Below, in pieces: positions 10,315 to 22,173 of a stretch of 64,000 nucleotides of DNA (positions are counted from its first letter, which is position 1; each line of letters opens with the position of its first letter). The notes below the pieces were generated by a model, which saw nothing but the letters and a program-made list of their open reading frames with translations, did no database searches and was not told the origin of the DNA. The DNA comes from Chaetoderma sp. LZ-2023a. Lineage: Eukaryota > Mollusca > Caudofoveata > Chaetodermatida > Chaetodermatidae. The stretch spans positions 67,391,188 to 67,455,187 of the forward strand of contig CM067370.1 in NCBI GenBank assembly GCA_034401795.1, given 5' to 3'. Both the position numbers and the translations under genes were made by a program.

Positions 10315-11600
10315 ATGGCAGCGGATCGGCCTTCAGCAGACCCATTAGACAATGTGGAAATTGTGTCGTTGTGTCCTGATGAGGATATGACAGGAACTAG
10401 TAACTCGTCGTTAGGTCTTCTTCTTCTTTTCGTTCGCTGATCATACCGCCAGTCCTGTAAGTGACTATCGACATGATCATAAGCGTTAAGTGCGTGGATC
10501 CATGGTTTATTAGAGTGCGCCGTGCGGCCTGGAACCTCCGTCTTCAGCACTCGAGGTTTCTGTCAGGGTTACCTCACCCTTACCTCCTTTAGTCGCCTCT
10601 TACGACACGCAGAGGATACGGAAGGTGTATTCTAAGCCCCACCTACAGGGCAAATCGTCGTTAGGTGAGAACCATAATTCCCATGGCTTTATCAATTTCC
10701 AGGACGCACTGTTAAATGCTGGTTTCCTTCAATCGAATAGTACGGGAGAGATGTCACAGTCCCCAGGGGGTGCGGGTGCTATCCTACTCCCTGCTCCACA
10801 GGCATTCGATTCATGCTTGGAGCCTATTTGTTGTGCTGATGAGGGTATGACAGCCCATATTCTGCACGTTTTAGTACAAATAATTCAGGGAAATCAGTAT
10901 ATAAACATAGCATTGCTGTTGAAGGGTGCTGTTGAGCTAGAGGATCTATGCTCTGGAGCTACATTGCATGTCACAAAGTGGCATAATTGAAACGCGAGCC
11001 AAACCCATCGTTGATAGGGTGACAACAATTGCAAAATGGACAGATGCCTTTATAGTTTTCATGGCCATATATCTAAAACAATTGACTGACAAGACATGTG
11101 AGCTTCTCCAGTATATGTGTTTGATTAGAGAAGTTGCTCAGCGCAATGGGGGGTTTGGTTGGCGTACATATGACGAACAGTTCCGCCTTACGCCAAGCAA
11201 ATTCTCCTCAGTCATGGGCAAAAATTAACCCAGACCTATGGCTTCGCATTATGTCTCAGACTGTCTCTACAGGGTGATTCTGATCAACAGAGTGGGAGCA
11301 ATAGCGCTACTTATGCTTGTTATGACTTTAATAAAGGTTCTTGAAGGAGGCAGGTATGCAGGTTTCGCCATGTTTGTTGGGAGTGTGGCAATGCCAGCCA
11401 TAATAAATTAGCTTGTCCTCTAGTAAGGTCAAGTTATGCGCACGATTCCCCGGGTAGGCCTGCAGCATACAATTTTTAAAGATTTCGGGGTGGTAGAAAA
11501 TTCATTGGCAGGGGCCGATTTGCATAGACCAGAGAAGTTAAATTTGACACAGGGTAACCTTTTTGCCTTGGCTCTGATGCCTATAAATCTTTCTAATTTA
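10315..11600 (+). pseudogene. Gag-like ORF of the plus-strand element, interrupted
   Basis: ATG at 10315 gives MAADRPSADPLDNVEIVSLC and so on. The frame breaks at 10417 where a SINE-like sequence enters, and resumes in the same frame at 10667 (ENHNSHGFINFQDALL). It then meets a stop near 10987, shifts frame to IAKWTDAFIVFMAIYL and WRTYDEQFRL (10970-11228), and decays through a Cys/His knuckle at about 11318-11420 (CYDFNKGS, VCRFRHVCWECG). Several stops mean it is not functional. Confidence 0.7.
10417..10654 (-). mobile_element. SINE-like insertion with 12-bp target duplication
   Basis: A 238-bp segment flanked by the direct repeat TCGTCGTTAGGT (10405-10416 and 10655-10666). On the minus strand it ends with an A-rich tail (GAAAAGAAGAAGAAG), as expected for a target-primed insertion. 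GGTTCCAGGCC resembles a pol III B box. The block TTTAGTCGCCTCTTACGACA (plus strand, about 10589-10608) looks like a conserved short-repeat core, but I cannot name the family. Confidence 0.8.
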
Positions 11601-11639
11601 AAGAGAGCTCTTGGTCAATAACAACACCCTGATGCCCAG

Positions 11640-11938
11640 ATAATTCAAGTTTTCATTTGGGTTTTCGCTACAATACAGAGGCCCACGTAATTATTTTGAA
11701 TGTGACAATCTTCGATCAACTAAGATGCTGCCAGATATTGTGAGGCAAAAAATACTAAAGGAGATTGCGGAGGGTCGTGTGGCAGGCCCTTTCAAATCAA
11801 TTCCTATGGATAACTTGCGGATATCACCTATTGGTTTAGTGCATAAGAAAACTCCAGGGGAGTATGGATTGATCCATCATGTGTCATACCCGATAGGGGA
11901 ATCTGTAAATGATTATATCAAATTTCTTTTTCACGAGT
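11640..11938 (+). pseudogene. Reverse transcriptase N-terminal fragment
   Basis: Reads as FSFGFSLQYRGPRNYFEC, then LPDIVRQKILKEIAEGRVAG, then SPIGLVHKKTPGEYGLIHH and YPIGESVNDYIKF. This is the finger region of an RT just before the first catalytic motif. It ends at the boundary with DIRS copy A, so no polymerase active site is present. Confidence 0.7.
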
Positions 11939-12183
11939 GAGATAACATACTTACCTCCCTAACAGGATCCCGGCCTCCCCACCCCACGGAGGCCTGGTCC
12001 TTTGGTTTTTTGAATAGTTGTTTCTATGTCAGCCAATATTTAGTAACGGAAGTACCAGTATGCGCATGCGCAGTAGGTGGGGTCTGTCATGTGCATGACT
12101 GTGTACATCCCCCTGCTGAGTAGGGGCACCTAACTTTTTATAATTCTGAATATTATTGAATTTAGAGCCGATATTAAATAATG
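11921..12183 (+). repeat. DIRS terminal-repeat unit in flipped orientation
   Basis: The order of blocks (CTTACCTCCCTAACAGGATC, GGCCTCCCCACCCC, GTCAGCCAATA, GCGCATGCGC, GAGTAGGGGCACCTAACT, GCCGATATT) matches the reverse complement of the 37433-37745 unit of copy C, whereas B, C and D carry it forward. It abuts the recombinase gene directly at about 12184. Confidence 0.8.
12062..12071. promoter_or_regulatory. NRF-1-like palindrome
   Basis: GCGCATGCGC in the flipped terminal unit of copy A; the same core as in the other subfamily members. Function is inferred only. Confidence 0.45.
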
Positions 12184-12990
12184 CCATGGAAGTCACAACA
12201 TCACGGACACTATGAGCCTTGGCTCCATCTACTTGATTTCCAGTGGCTGTCTTAAATGACAGAATTGAATGCATTCTACTATCCATCTGGAAATAGTGTC
12301 TCTTGACGCCCTACAATGGGGTTAAATATATGACAACCATAGGGAACATGGGTCTGTCCGCCAAAGCTCTTCTTTTGTACTTATTTGATGCACGGACCGG
12401 ACACCATGCTTTAGTACCAGGATCATATCTGGTTACGGCAGGTAAAATAATAGGTTGACCCAGATATTTTAAAGATTGATTCTTAGCCAAGAAATTCAAT
12501 CTCGGTAGAAGCTTAAGGCTTTCACCTGTAACTATAAAATGGTCAGGCTCAGCATACAAGGCATGAATTTCACTTCTGCGTGTGGCTGATGCTGCTGCAA
12601 ATAAAAATAAGGCTTTAAGTGTCAATAATTTTATATAAATAGCACTAAGTGGTTCAAAAGGTTTATCACTCAAAACTTGAAGAACCAGAGAAAGACTCCA
12701 TGATGGTGTCAGTGGAGGATTTCTCAGTCTGAGATTGCCCATACCCTTGATAAGAGTCATATTTCATCACTTCCCCTCTTTGCCAAGCAAGGGATAACAG
12801 TCTTAATGCTGATTTATATCCAGCAATAGAATTAGGTTTAAGACTATAGGCATCAGACGGGGGACAGAAAATCAGCTACTACCTGAATAGATGCATCAAT
12901 TGGATTGATACATCTCTTTGAGCACCAGTCTACAAATCTGTTGATTTTATAATTATATGCTATGGAGGGTGACCCCCTTTTGGCTCTGGC
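12184..12990 (-). pseudogene. DIRS tyrosine recombinase, C-terminally truncated
   Basis: Contains SWSLSLVLQVLSDKPFEPL, ATRRSEIHAL (first catalytic Arg) and HSVRDVVTSMALFN (the His-x-x-Arg pair). Sequence stops matching right after ALFN. The final His and the Tyr nucleophile, which follow in copy C as QWHCESSFTDHYL, are missing, so the enzyme cannot be active. Frameshifts separate the N-terminal part near 12765-12960. Confidence 0.8.
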
Positions 12991-12999
12991 CATGATCCG

Positions 13000-14430
13000 C
13001 CACACATTGATTTAGTTGCCATTCCGTAGGCAGAATGCTCATCCTTCGGCTCAATGAGTCTGCTAACAGATTCAGCCTTCCCGGAATAGGAACTGCTTTC
13101 AAGGTGATCATATGATCCATGCACCAGCAAAGCCGTTTCCATGTCATCATACAGAGACTGGGTGACTTCATTCTGCCTTGGCGGTTTATGTAACTCACTA
13201 CTGTTGAGTTGTCTGAACGTATCAATACAAACTTTCCCTTCATTTCCTTTAAGAAGCGTTCCAGGCCTAGAATTACAGCCTGTAATTCTAGCATGTTGAT
13301 ATGCTCCTTTGACTAATCCAGATTCCAACGCCCTGATATTGTGGCTTCTTACAGGCAAGCTCTCCATCCCTCCATCAATGCATCTGTAAACATCATTACT
13401 TGAGGGTGGGGAGGGGTCAGCATGACCCCCGCCAGGAGATTCTCTCCCTCCATCCACCAATGAACGTGATGAATGAGAGGATCCAACACTTGAATGCGCG
13501 AGTCCAGTGATCCTGAACTCTGCTTCCACTGAGTCACGAAAAACAGCTGAATCGGCCACCTTAGGAATTACTGGTTCCATTGAAACCATCACACCTAGCA
13601 TTCTCAGATAGACTCGTGCTATAACGACTGCTGCAAACCAATAGAATGCACGAGAGGAGATTCTCCACTCTCTCCTGGGATGGATAAACATATCCTATCT
13701 CCAGATCGAAGAACATACCCAAGTAAACAAACTTCTGGGAGGGAGTCAGCTCTGATTTTTGAAAGTTGATTATCCAGTCTAAATCTGTGAGTTTTCAACA
13801 CTATCTCCAGATTTGCCGTCAAGCTTTCTGGGTTGTGTGCTTTTAGCAACCAGTTGTCTATGTAAGTGTGGACTGCTATATTTCTCCTGCGGAGGTATGC
13901 TGTGATAGCAAGGACCACTTGAGTGAAGACCCTCGGAGACGTCGAAATACCAAATGGGAGAACTTTGAATTCCCATTGGCATCCCTGAAAAGCAAATCTC
14001 AAGAACCGATGAAAACTCCTTGCAATGGGAATGTGGAAATAAGTGTCTTTCAGATCTATCGATGCTGTCCACATCCGCTACTCTAACACAAACAACACCG
14101 ATTTTATTGTTTCCATTTTGAAACTGGGTGTATCCATAAACTTGTTTAGAGGTTTGAGGTTGAGAATTGGTCTCCACACACACCCTCCCCCCCCCCCCCC
14201 CACCCCGGTGTTCTTTGTCACAAGAAACACGGTTGAATAGAAGCCTGGGCAATCTTGCGCCAGTTGAACTGCTTCTTCTAGAATTAGAGATTCTATCTCC
14301 TCTTCTACGCACAACCGCTTGTCCGGCTCTCTTGGAATTTGAGTCCAGACCGGTACCAGAGACAGATGCAATGGCGGACCTATCATCCACTCTGGACTGT
14401 ATCCGCACGAAAGCCATTGCAAGACCAAGC
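13000..14430 (-). pseudogene. DIRS reverse transcriptase-RNase H, frameshifted
   Basis: The RT core lies at 13619-14074 in one frame (MWTASIDLKDTYFHIPIA, LPFGISTSPRVF, TYIDNWLLKAHN), with its upstream fingers at 14078-14428 in another frame, separated by an insertion of a G/C homopolymer near 14190-14203. The active site reads YIDN instead of YIDD. RNase H follows at 12953-13294 (LIRSDNSTVVSYINRQG, IPGRLNLLADSLSRR). The polymerase is therefore inactive. Confidence 0.8.
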
Positions 14431-14435
14431 GGTCC

Positions 14436-16462
14436 TCAATTAACCGCTACCACTCCTGAATGTGGAAAGTCAAACGACCTCCCACTGGTGCACCTAGGGT
14501 TAGCGGGGTGCACATAAATTTTAGAAGTGGGTGTGTCTCTGGTACGTGTGACAACACCAGTGGTACCTGTGGTAACCAAAAATTCTTTTAGGCCATCAGG
14601 CCCGGTTACCACGCGCTGCTCTGCGCGTGCCAGGCCCAGCACCACGTGCACCTCGGTGCACGGGCTGTGCACCTCGGTGCATGGGCTGCTGCCTCGCTGG
14701 CTGTGCTTGAGGCGCTGGCTGATGTACAGCAGCACGCTGCTGTTGGCGCGGCCGGCGTGGTCTCTGAACCCGGCCGGCCTGCTGGCCTCTGACACTGCCA
14801 GCACCACCACGAGCGTACTGCTGTCGAACAGCAGAGGGCTGAACACGTACATGTTTTCTGCGCAACACTTCAAATTGTGCGCGCAGCGCCCTCTGGTTGT
14901 TGACCAAGTTAACCGTCTCTTGGAGGTGCCGACAACCCTCACCTAAAAAAAGACCAGGGCCCGCCATCGGCGCTTGCAACAAGCGCGACTTGAGCTCCTG
15001 GGACAGGCACAAATTGTCTAAAAGCAAAAGTGTGCCTCGTCCTCAGCGACTTGGTGACTGACCTAGTGAGACAATCCAACACCAGGTTGATCCCATCCTG
15101 GATGGCTCGTTGCACTGTCACTGGACTAGGCTGCTGGTGAACCGAGGCTGCCACTACCCCTGATAGCAGCTGAGAGACATGAGACAGCGCACTGATCGCT
15201 GCTCGCGAACTCTCCTCGGTATCACGCAAAGCGGCGTTAGCTGAGCACATAGCGCCCGAGCACAGCGCTCCCGCGTCAGCACAAGAGCCAGGTCATCCGC
15301 GCTCGGTCTGGGAGCTAGACCATACCGAGTGTACTGACTGGCAGTAACTCGCCAGCATCTAGCAATCTCGCAGGGGGGGGGGGGGGGGGCCTTCTCAAGG
15401 CGACATTTCGGTCTAATCGACTCCTCTGCCGCAGTGAACATATCTAAGATATGCTCAGCATACGGCAGAGACTGAGCCGAGGTGGCCAACGGCTTAGCCT
15501 GTAACCACACCCGCAGGTTACTGGCGGCCGTTTCGTCCATGGAGAGCTCTGGTCTGACAGCGAGGAGCCACGTGGACGCATCAGACCAGTCTTCGTCCGT
15601 GACCACCTGCAAATGGCCGACAAGCAGTGGGCCCTCATCATCTTCAATGGCATTCGCAGGTGGGGTCGTGGAGGCTACAGACGTACCCGACTGCCCGGGG
15701 AATGCATATGGGCCCGCCAGGGCTGGCATGAGATTCTCCTCGGGCAGGCCGCGCACCGAGGCCACGCTCGTGTGAGGGGCATAATGCGCACAAGCACGGT
15801 CTGGGTTGTCCGTATAAGATTTCATGGCTAAGCGTGGTATCTTATACAGGCGGCCGTGCGCTCCAAATCGGCACACAGGTTGAATCATGAAACTTGCTCG
15901 TGAGGGAACAGTACCATTGGTGCGAGCAGCCGCGCTCCCCATGAGAGGGGCGTAAACGCTCGCATCAATGTCTTCATGATCGTCCCTTGGGCCGAGCAGG
16001 TAGTCTTCATCATCTTCCTCGTCAGGAAAGTTAGACTGGGTTAGCAAGAAAAGCTAATCCAGACTGACCAGGAGAATGCCAGAGGGCAGATGACGAGGGT
16101 ACTCCGCGAGTGATCATGGTCAGGCCCGCTGGTCGGGTCCCACCTGATGCTGCTCGCGACGATGGATCACCAAGCGATGCGAACAAAACGGCCACCTCTG
16201 GATCACTGAAAACTTTGTCTAGTTGGGTATGATCCAGGGACGGGTGCTACCTGCACTGAGGTCGATGCACAAGAAGTTGAAACACCCGTGCCCGGAACCA
16301 TGCTGCGAAGCATGTCAGGCACCAGGTCTTTCAAGGTCCTGCGCATCTCAATCACTAATTCTACCTTGAAGGCCTCTAGTTCACCCTTCTCAGAGGCCTT
16401 CTTCTTACCCTCCTCCTACCTCACCCTCTTGCCGTCGTCTACCATCATCTTTGCCTGTGAAC
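14436..16462 (-). pseudogene. DIRS gag-like protein, broken
   Basis: The main block (15154-16047) contains EDDEGPLLVGHLQVVTDEDW and LPYAEHILDMFTAAEESI, as in gag of C. The C-terminal part is in other frames (14939-15250, 14596-15027) and is Arg/Gln/Ala-rich. The N-terminal block (16060-16462) is still recognisable by nucleotide similarity but has stops. A (G)n run at about 15373-15390 falls in a frame break. Copy B has cut the element at 16463. Confidence 0.75.
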
Positions 16463-16870
16463 TAAACAAAATCACGGATTTCTTTTTTCACGAGAGAGTT
16501 GATACTTACCTCTCTAATACTCTTTGATATTGCTAAATATCGGCTTTCACTCAATAAAAACTCAGATTAAAAAAGGTAGGTGCCCCTACTGGGCAGGTAG
16601 TCAGATTTCAGTCTGGCGGATGCTAGCCCCAACCACAGCGCATGCGCAGACTAGTACTTCCTCTGACTTATTTATTGGCTGACACTATGCAACTTTACGA
16701 GAGCCTGAAGGCCGAGCCTCTGTGGGGCAGAGAGGTCCGGTCCGTATTAGGGAGGTAAGTATCAACTCTCTCGTGAAAAAAGAAATCCGTGATTTCGTTT
16801 ATTTCACTTCAAGAGTATACTTACCTCCCTAATACTCTTTGATATTGCCAGAATACGACAGAGAATTCGG
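16463..16870. repeat. Terminal repeat plus internal circle-junction region of copy B
   Basis: 16463-16650 is the terminal repeat. At 16745-16800 the inverse of the left end (GGGAGGTAAGTATCAAC, then GAAATCCGTGATTTCGTTTA) is joined to the inverse of the right end (TTTCACTTCAAGAGTATAC). This joined-ends arrangement is the internal complementary region known from DIRS elements. Confidence 0.85.
16638..16647. promoter_or_regulatory. NRF-1-like palindrome
   Basis: GCGCATGCGC within the terminal repeat of copy B, at the same place as in C and D. A regulatory role is inferred. Confidence 0.45.
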
Positions 16871-17395
16871 CGGGAGGGAGGCGAGGTCAAAAGACCAGCT
16901 CTTCCCTATGCGCTTTTCTGGGTTTAAGGCACTTAAACTTCTGAAATTGTGAGGAAACACAACCAGGGATAGAATTGAACATCGGGTAACACAACTGATG
17001 GCTGAGAGATGACAATATGTCATATGACCCAAACCCCCTCCTCTTCTTGGGAGGAAGACTGAATGACCTCAATGTCCCATACGCTCTCTATGTACAAGTG
17101 CCATGTACTATAAGACATTAAATGAAAAAGCTTCATTTTTGTATACTCTCAATAATGAACCACATAAAACACCTACCATCACCATATTAATAACGAAGGG
17201 TCACGTGACATTACAATTAACCATGGACAACACATACACAAGACTGACCTTGTGGAAGTTGGCTGCTGTCATCATCTCCCCATTGGTGAACTGATGCAGT
17301 CCAAAAAAGTGGATGTTCCCATTGATTAAATGTGAAATATATTTTTAAAATGAGGATATCTCATCTAAATATGTACACCTAGATTAGCTTTTCAA

Positions 17396-18330
17396 AATCG
17401 ATAAGGCGAGAGGATTCGAGGTGTCACGGAGATAATGGTCGGTAAAACTTGACTCACAGTGCCACTGAGCTACTGACATAATGTCATCCACAGGTACCCC
17501 ATTAAATAGGGCAGTAGAAGTCACTACGCCCCGGACACTGTGAGCCTTGGCCACGTCAACTTGTTTACCTGTGGCGGATTTATGGCAAAATCCACCTGGA
17601 AATGGTGTCCTTTGATACCCTGCCATGGGGTTCAATATATGGCAACCATAACTCTGTTGGGTCCGTCCGCCATTCCTGAGTACATTGTTTGTATCGGTTT
17701 AATGCTCGGACTGGACACCATGCTTTTGAATCAGGATTATATCTAGTCAAAGCTGGTAAAAATATAGGTTGAGCTGGATATTTCAAAGACCGGTTCTTAG
17801 CCATGAAATTTATCCTAGGTAGAAGCCTAAGGCCTTCCCCTGTAACCACAAAACGGTCTGCCTCGGCAGATACGGCATGAGTCTCACTTCTACGCCTAGC
17901 CGAGGCCGCAGCAATTAAAAATACAGTTTTAAGTGTCAACATTTTCATAGAAATGGAACTTAGTGGTTCAAATGGCTTATCAGCTAGAACCCGAAGCACT
18001 AGTGATAAACTCCAAGACGGAATCACTGGGGATTCCTTGGTCTTAGATTGTCCATGCCTTTGATTAAAGTATTTAATGTATTTACTTCATCACTTCCCCT
18101 ATTAGCCAAGCAAGGGATAACTGTCATTAAAGCTGACTTATAGCCAGCAATAGAGTTAGCTTGAGGCTATAGGCATCATACAGGTGACAGAGGAAATCGG
18201 CTACTACCTGAATAGATGAATCCATTGGACTAATACATCTTTTTGAGCACCATTCCGCAAATCTGTTGATTTTATAATTATATGCTCTGGAGGTTGACCC
18301 TTCTGGCTTTTGCCATGAAAATGGCTGCTT
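17396..18330 (-). pseudogene. DIRS tyrosine recombinase, frameshifted
   Basis: All catalytic blocks are present: ARRRSETHAVS (Arg), HSVRGVVTSTALFN (His-x-x-Arg) and VAQWHCESSFTDHYLRDT (His and probable Tyr nucleophile). The N-terminal DNA-binding half (NYKINRFAEWCSKRC) is in another frame upstream. Frameshifts near 17600 and 18030-18130 split it. Such enzymes integrate a circular DNA copy without target duplication. Confidence 0.85.
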
Positions 18331-18339
18331 GCTCAGAAA

Positions 18340-20200
18340 AGCCCTCCTTAATTCTAGATTCCTTGACAACATCCACGCAGTCAATTGGAACATTGACGGA
18401 TTGTTGTGAAGGGGCTTGCCCTGGAAGATAATATTGTCCATCAGAGGCAGAGGAACCGGATTGCAGACCAGAAGGTCCAGCAGATCCGTATACCATGATC
18501 GGCTTGGCCAATTTTGGGTGATCAGAAGCAATTGGCATTCCTCCTGTCTGATTTTCTGAAGAATTTTTGGAATCAGGATTGTTGGAGGGAATGTGTATGC
18601 ATACATTCCCACACAGCTGATAGCTAACGCATCTGTTGCAATAGCGCTCGGATCTGGAATCGGAGAGACATACGTCGTCATCTTCGCATTCTTCTTCGTT
18701 GCGAATAAATCTGTTGGCTTTCCCCCAGTGGTTGAACAGACAATCCACCACACATTGATTTAGTTGCCATTCCATAGGTAAAACACTCATCCTTCGCCTC
18801 AATGAGTCTGCTAGCAGATTTAACCTTCCCGGAATATGAACAGCTTTCAAGGTAATCCTGTAATTCAGGCACCAACCAAGGCAGTTTCCATGTCATCATA
18901 CAGAGACTGGGCGACTTCGTTCTGCCCTAGCGGTTTATTAAGTGACTACTGTTGAGTTGTCTGAGCGAATTAGAACACTCTTGCCCTGAACTTTCTGTAA
19001 GAAATGTTCCAGGCCCAGGATGACTACTGCTCATAATTCCAGTAGATTTATATGTCCGTTTGACTGTTCCAGATTCCAAAGCCCTGATATCGTGGATTCT
19101 TCAAGGCAAGCACTCCAGTGAACCTGTACTCTTGGTCCATTGCGACATGAGAAATAACTGGATCAGCCGCCTGCGTAAGGCAGCCTGAGGAATGACTGGT
19201 TCCAGAGAAACCATCAACCCCAGCATTCTCAGGTAAACCCGTGCCAGGACATGACGACTGTTGCACACTGACTGTATTACTGAGATGAGTATTTGAACCC
19301 TCTCCTGAGTAGGATAAACATATCCTATCTCCAGATCAAAGAACATTCCCAGGTAGACAAACTTCTGGGATGGAGTCAGCTCTGATTTTTGAAAATTGAT
19401 TATCCAGCCTAAGTCTGTGAGAGTTTTCAAAACTATCTCCAGATTTGCTGATAAACTTTCCTGGTTGTGTGCTCTTAACAGCCAGTCGTCTATGTACGTG
19501 TGAACTGCTATGCTTCTCCTGCGGAGGTATGCTGTTATCGCAAGAACCACCCTGGTGAAGACCCGAGGAGCCATAGAAATTCCGAAGGGTAATACCCTGA
19601 ACTCCCACTGTCTGCTCTGGAATGCGAATCTCAGGAAGCGATGGAAACTCCTCGCTATTGGAATGTGGAAATAAGCATCCTTCAAATCCATTGAAGCTGT
19701 CCACATTCCCTTCTCCAACCCTGCCAACACCGATTTCACCGTCTCCATTTTGAAACTGGGTGTGTCTATGAACTTGTTCAATGGCTTGAGGTTGAGAATT
19801 GGTCTCCACCCTCTAGTGCTTTTCGTTACTAAGAACACGGTTGAATAGATCGGGCAATTTTGTGCCGGTTGAATTGCTCCTTTGAGTATGAGGGAATTTA
19901 TTTCCTCCTCTATACACAACCGCTGATCTGGATCTCTTGGAATTTGAGTCAAGACAGGCACCAGAGACAGTCGCTAGTGGGCCTGTTATCCAGTCGGGAT
20001 GATACCCGACTGAAAGCCATCGCAAGACTAAACAGTCCTGAGTCAACCGTCCCCACCCTTGCATGTGGTTGGCCAATCGGCCTCCCACGGGCCCACCTAG
20101 GGAGAGAGGTGGACATAAGGAGCGCAAGAGTGGCACTGTCTCTTGGTGCAGATGCACTGGAGTGGCTCTTACTGTGGTAATAACCCGATCAGGTACGATT
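18340..20200 (-). pseudogene. DIRS RT-RNase H-linker, interrupted
   Basis: The RT is intact over 19101-19961: MEVKS-like fingers, MWTASMDLKDAYFHIPIA, LPFGISMAPRVF and YIDDWLLRAHN. RNase H (18680-19060) and the downstream linker with FATKKNAKMTTYVSPIPDPS (18500-18720) are in shifting frames. The overlapping second frame is also partly open here (19336-19809, ETNSQPQAIEQVHR and so on), as in copy C. Confidence 0.85.
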
Positions 20201-22173
20201 CCCACGACCAGATCCTCGTGCACCACGGCCCGCACCACGCGCACCTCGGTGAGCGGGTGGCTGCTTGGCTGGCTGCGCCGGAGGAGCCTGCAACCCCCTC
20301 GCTGCTGGCCGAAGTGCGCGCGGCCGTGGTCGTCGCTGCGCTGGTGGCTGGCCACTGCCACCTCGCGCCTGCAGGGGATGATACACAGGTGGAGATGCGC
20401 AAACGCGCTATCCGCGGAGCACTTCAAATTGCTCACGCAATGCCCTCTGATTATTGACCAGGGTAACCGTCTCCTGGAGGTGCCTACATCCCTCACCTCC
20501 AAAGAGACCAGGACCTGTCATAGGCGTACGAAGCAGCCTATTATACAAATCCTCGGACGGGCACAAGTTATCAAGAGCAAACGTGCGCTTCGCCCGGACA
20601 TTCCTGGTTACAGACCGGGTTAAACAGTCCAAAGCCAAGTTAATTCCATCTTGGATGGCTCTCTGGACAGTCACCGGACTAGGCTGGCGCAATGCGGATG
20701 CCGTTACTACCCCCTGTAACAGCTGTGAGACGACCTCGAACTCTCCTCCACATCGCGCAACGCAGTGTTAGCCGAACGCAAAGCGTTCGAGCACAGCGCT
20801 CCCATGTCAGACCAGGAGCCTGGCCGCGTATCTTCGCCTAGCGCAGCGCGATCATCCACGCTTGGCTTAGGTACCACATCGTATAACTGATATTGATCAG
20901 CTACAATATGGCATCGCTTTGCCACCTCGCGAGGGGCCTTCGCTAGACGTCCATGCACCTTAATGGACGTTTCCGCCGCAGTGAACATATCAACAATATG
21001 ATCAGCCAACGGCAGAGATGGCATAGCGATAACAGTCGATTTACCTGCCAACCACGGGTGCTAGTCCCGTTGACTGGCCGACTGATCCACAGCGAGACCT
21101 GGCCTGACGTTGATTAGCCAATGACAAGCGTCAGACCAGTCTTCCTCTGTGGCCACCTGCGAATGCTCTACAAGACGAGGGCCTTCGTCATCCTCCTGAA
21201 CAATCGCAGGCGTGTGTGTGGCTGGAGGAACTGATACTCCTGGCAAGCCAGAGAAAGCATGCGGGCCTGAAAGAACAGGCATGCTAAACTGACTAGCTTG
21301 ACCAGGAGCAGGCACCATGGTATTGCGTGGGGAAAATTTCACCACACCACGGCCCTGGCCAGCACCACCATCACCATCGGCAAGCCGAGGTATGCGGTAA
21401 TACTGGCCATCAGATCCAGCCCGGGCTACCTGCTGCGCCGTGAATGCTACTCCTGCATGAGTAGTACCATGGATAATGTCGCCCGTATTCCCTGCGAGGA
21501 GTGCACGTGCGTCAATATCCATGGCCACGGTGCCAGGAGAACCCAGCAGATAATCCTCTTCTTCCTGGCCAGAAAGATTAGACTCCAGGTCAGCAAAGAA
21601 TGCTAACCCGGACTGGCCAGGAAAGGTACCATAGGCGGAATCGGTACCTAAGGTGTGCGGATAATCTTGGCCCGATAAGCAGGCACCAGGCTCCAGCGAC
21701 ACCTGTCCACGAACAACCGGCGCTGCAAGCCCGCTGCCAGTGTCCTTATAGTGGACATTACCCTCTATTAGGGTCACCTCTGAATCATGGACGAAAACTG
21801 GTAAGTCCCTAGGAAACACAGATTCAGAGGTGGGGATTATCTGCCCCGAGGCAGATGAAGAGGGCAATGAAGGATTTGACCCAGGAAGCATGCCACGAAG
21901 CAACTCTGGGACCAAATCTTTAATTGTCCTCTTCATCTCTCCCATCATCTCAATACGGAAGGCCTCCATATCCATAGAGGACGAGGTCTTCCTCTTACCC
22001 TTCTTACCAGAACCCTCCTTCTTAACTTTCCTCTCCTCCTCTAGAGCTTTCTCTTTGGTCTGCAAAGATAGAAATTCAGACATTAGCTCTTCCCCCTCAC
22101 ACTTTTTACAGATCTCACATTTAAGCAATGGCCCACAATAAAAAACACAGTCAGGCACAGTCAGGGATAACAA
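20170..22173 (-). pseudogene. DIRS gag-like protein, split into three frames
   Basis: The first 370 residues (21061-22173) are open: DCVFYCGPLLKCEICKKC near the start, a Lys/Glu-rich stretch, then MEAFRIEMMGEMKRTIKDLV and EEDWSDACHWLINVRPGL. A frameshift near 21055 leads to LPLADHIVDMFTAAETSI, and another near 20700 to ALDCLTRSVTRNVRAKRTFA and HLQETVTLVNNQRALREQF. The C-terminus is Arg-rich. The role is probably a nucleocapsid-like RNA-binding protein, by analogy. Confidence 0.8.

Larger units (their letters stand above)
10315..11938 (+). mobile_element. Plus-strand YR-retrotransposon-type remnant
   Basis: A decayed element read left to right: gag-like protein, Cys/His knuckle, then the start of a reverse transcriptase that stops where DIRS copy A begins (about 11921). 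The protein blocks WRTYDEQFRL, CWECGNASHNKLACP and RVAGPFKS..NLRISPIGLVHKK are characteristic of a retroelement group I associate with YR elements (DIRS/Ngaro-like). The clade is uncertain because no recombinase is present. It is split by a SINE-like insertion at 10417-10654 and lies antisense to HEATR6. Confidence 0.7.
11921..16462 (-). mobile_element. DIRS-like copy A (decayed, rearranged)
   Basis: Order on the minus strand: gag (16462-14436), RT (14430-13620), RNase H (about 13400-13000), recombinase (12990-12184), then a terminal-repeat unit in inverted orientation (12183-11921). The methyltransferase-like linker between RNase H and recombinase is deleted near 12960-13020. Copy B is inserted into its gag at 16463. 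It is clearly divergent from C at the protein level and full of frameshifts. Confidence 0.85.
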
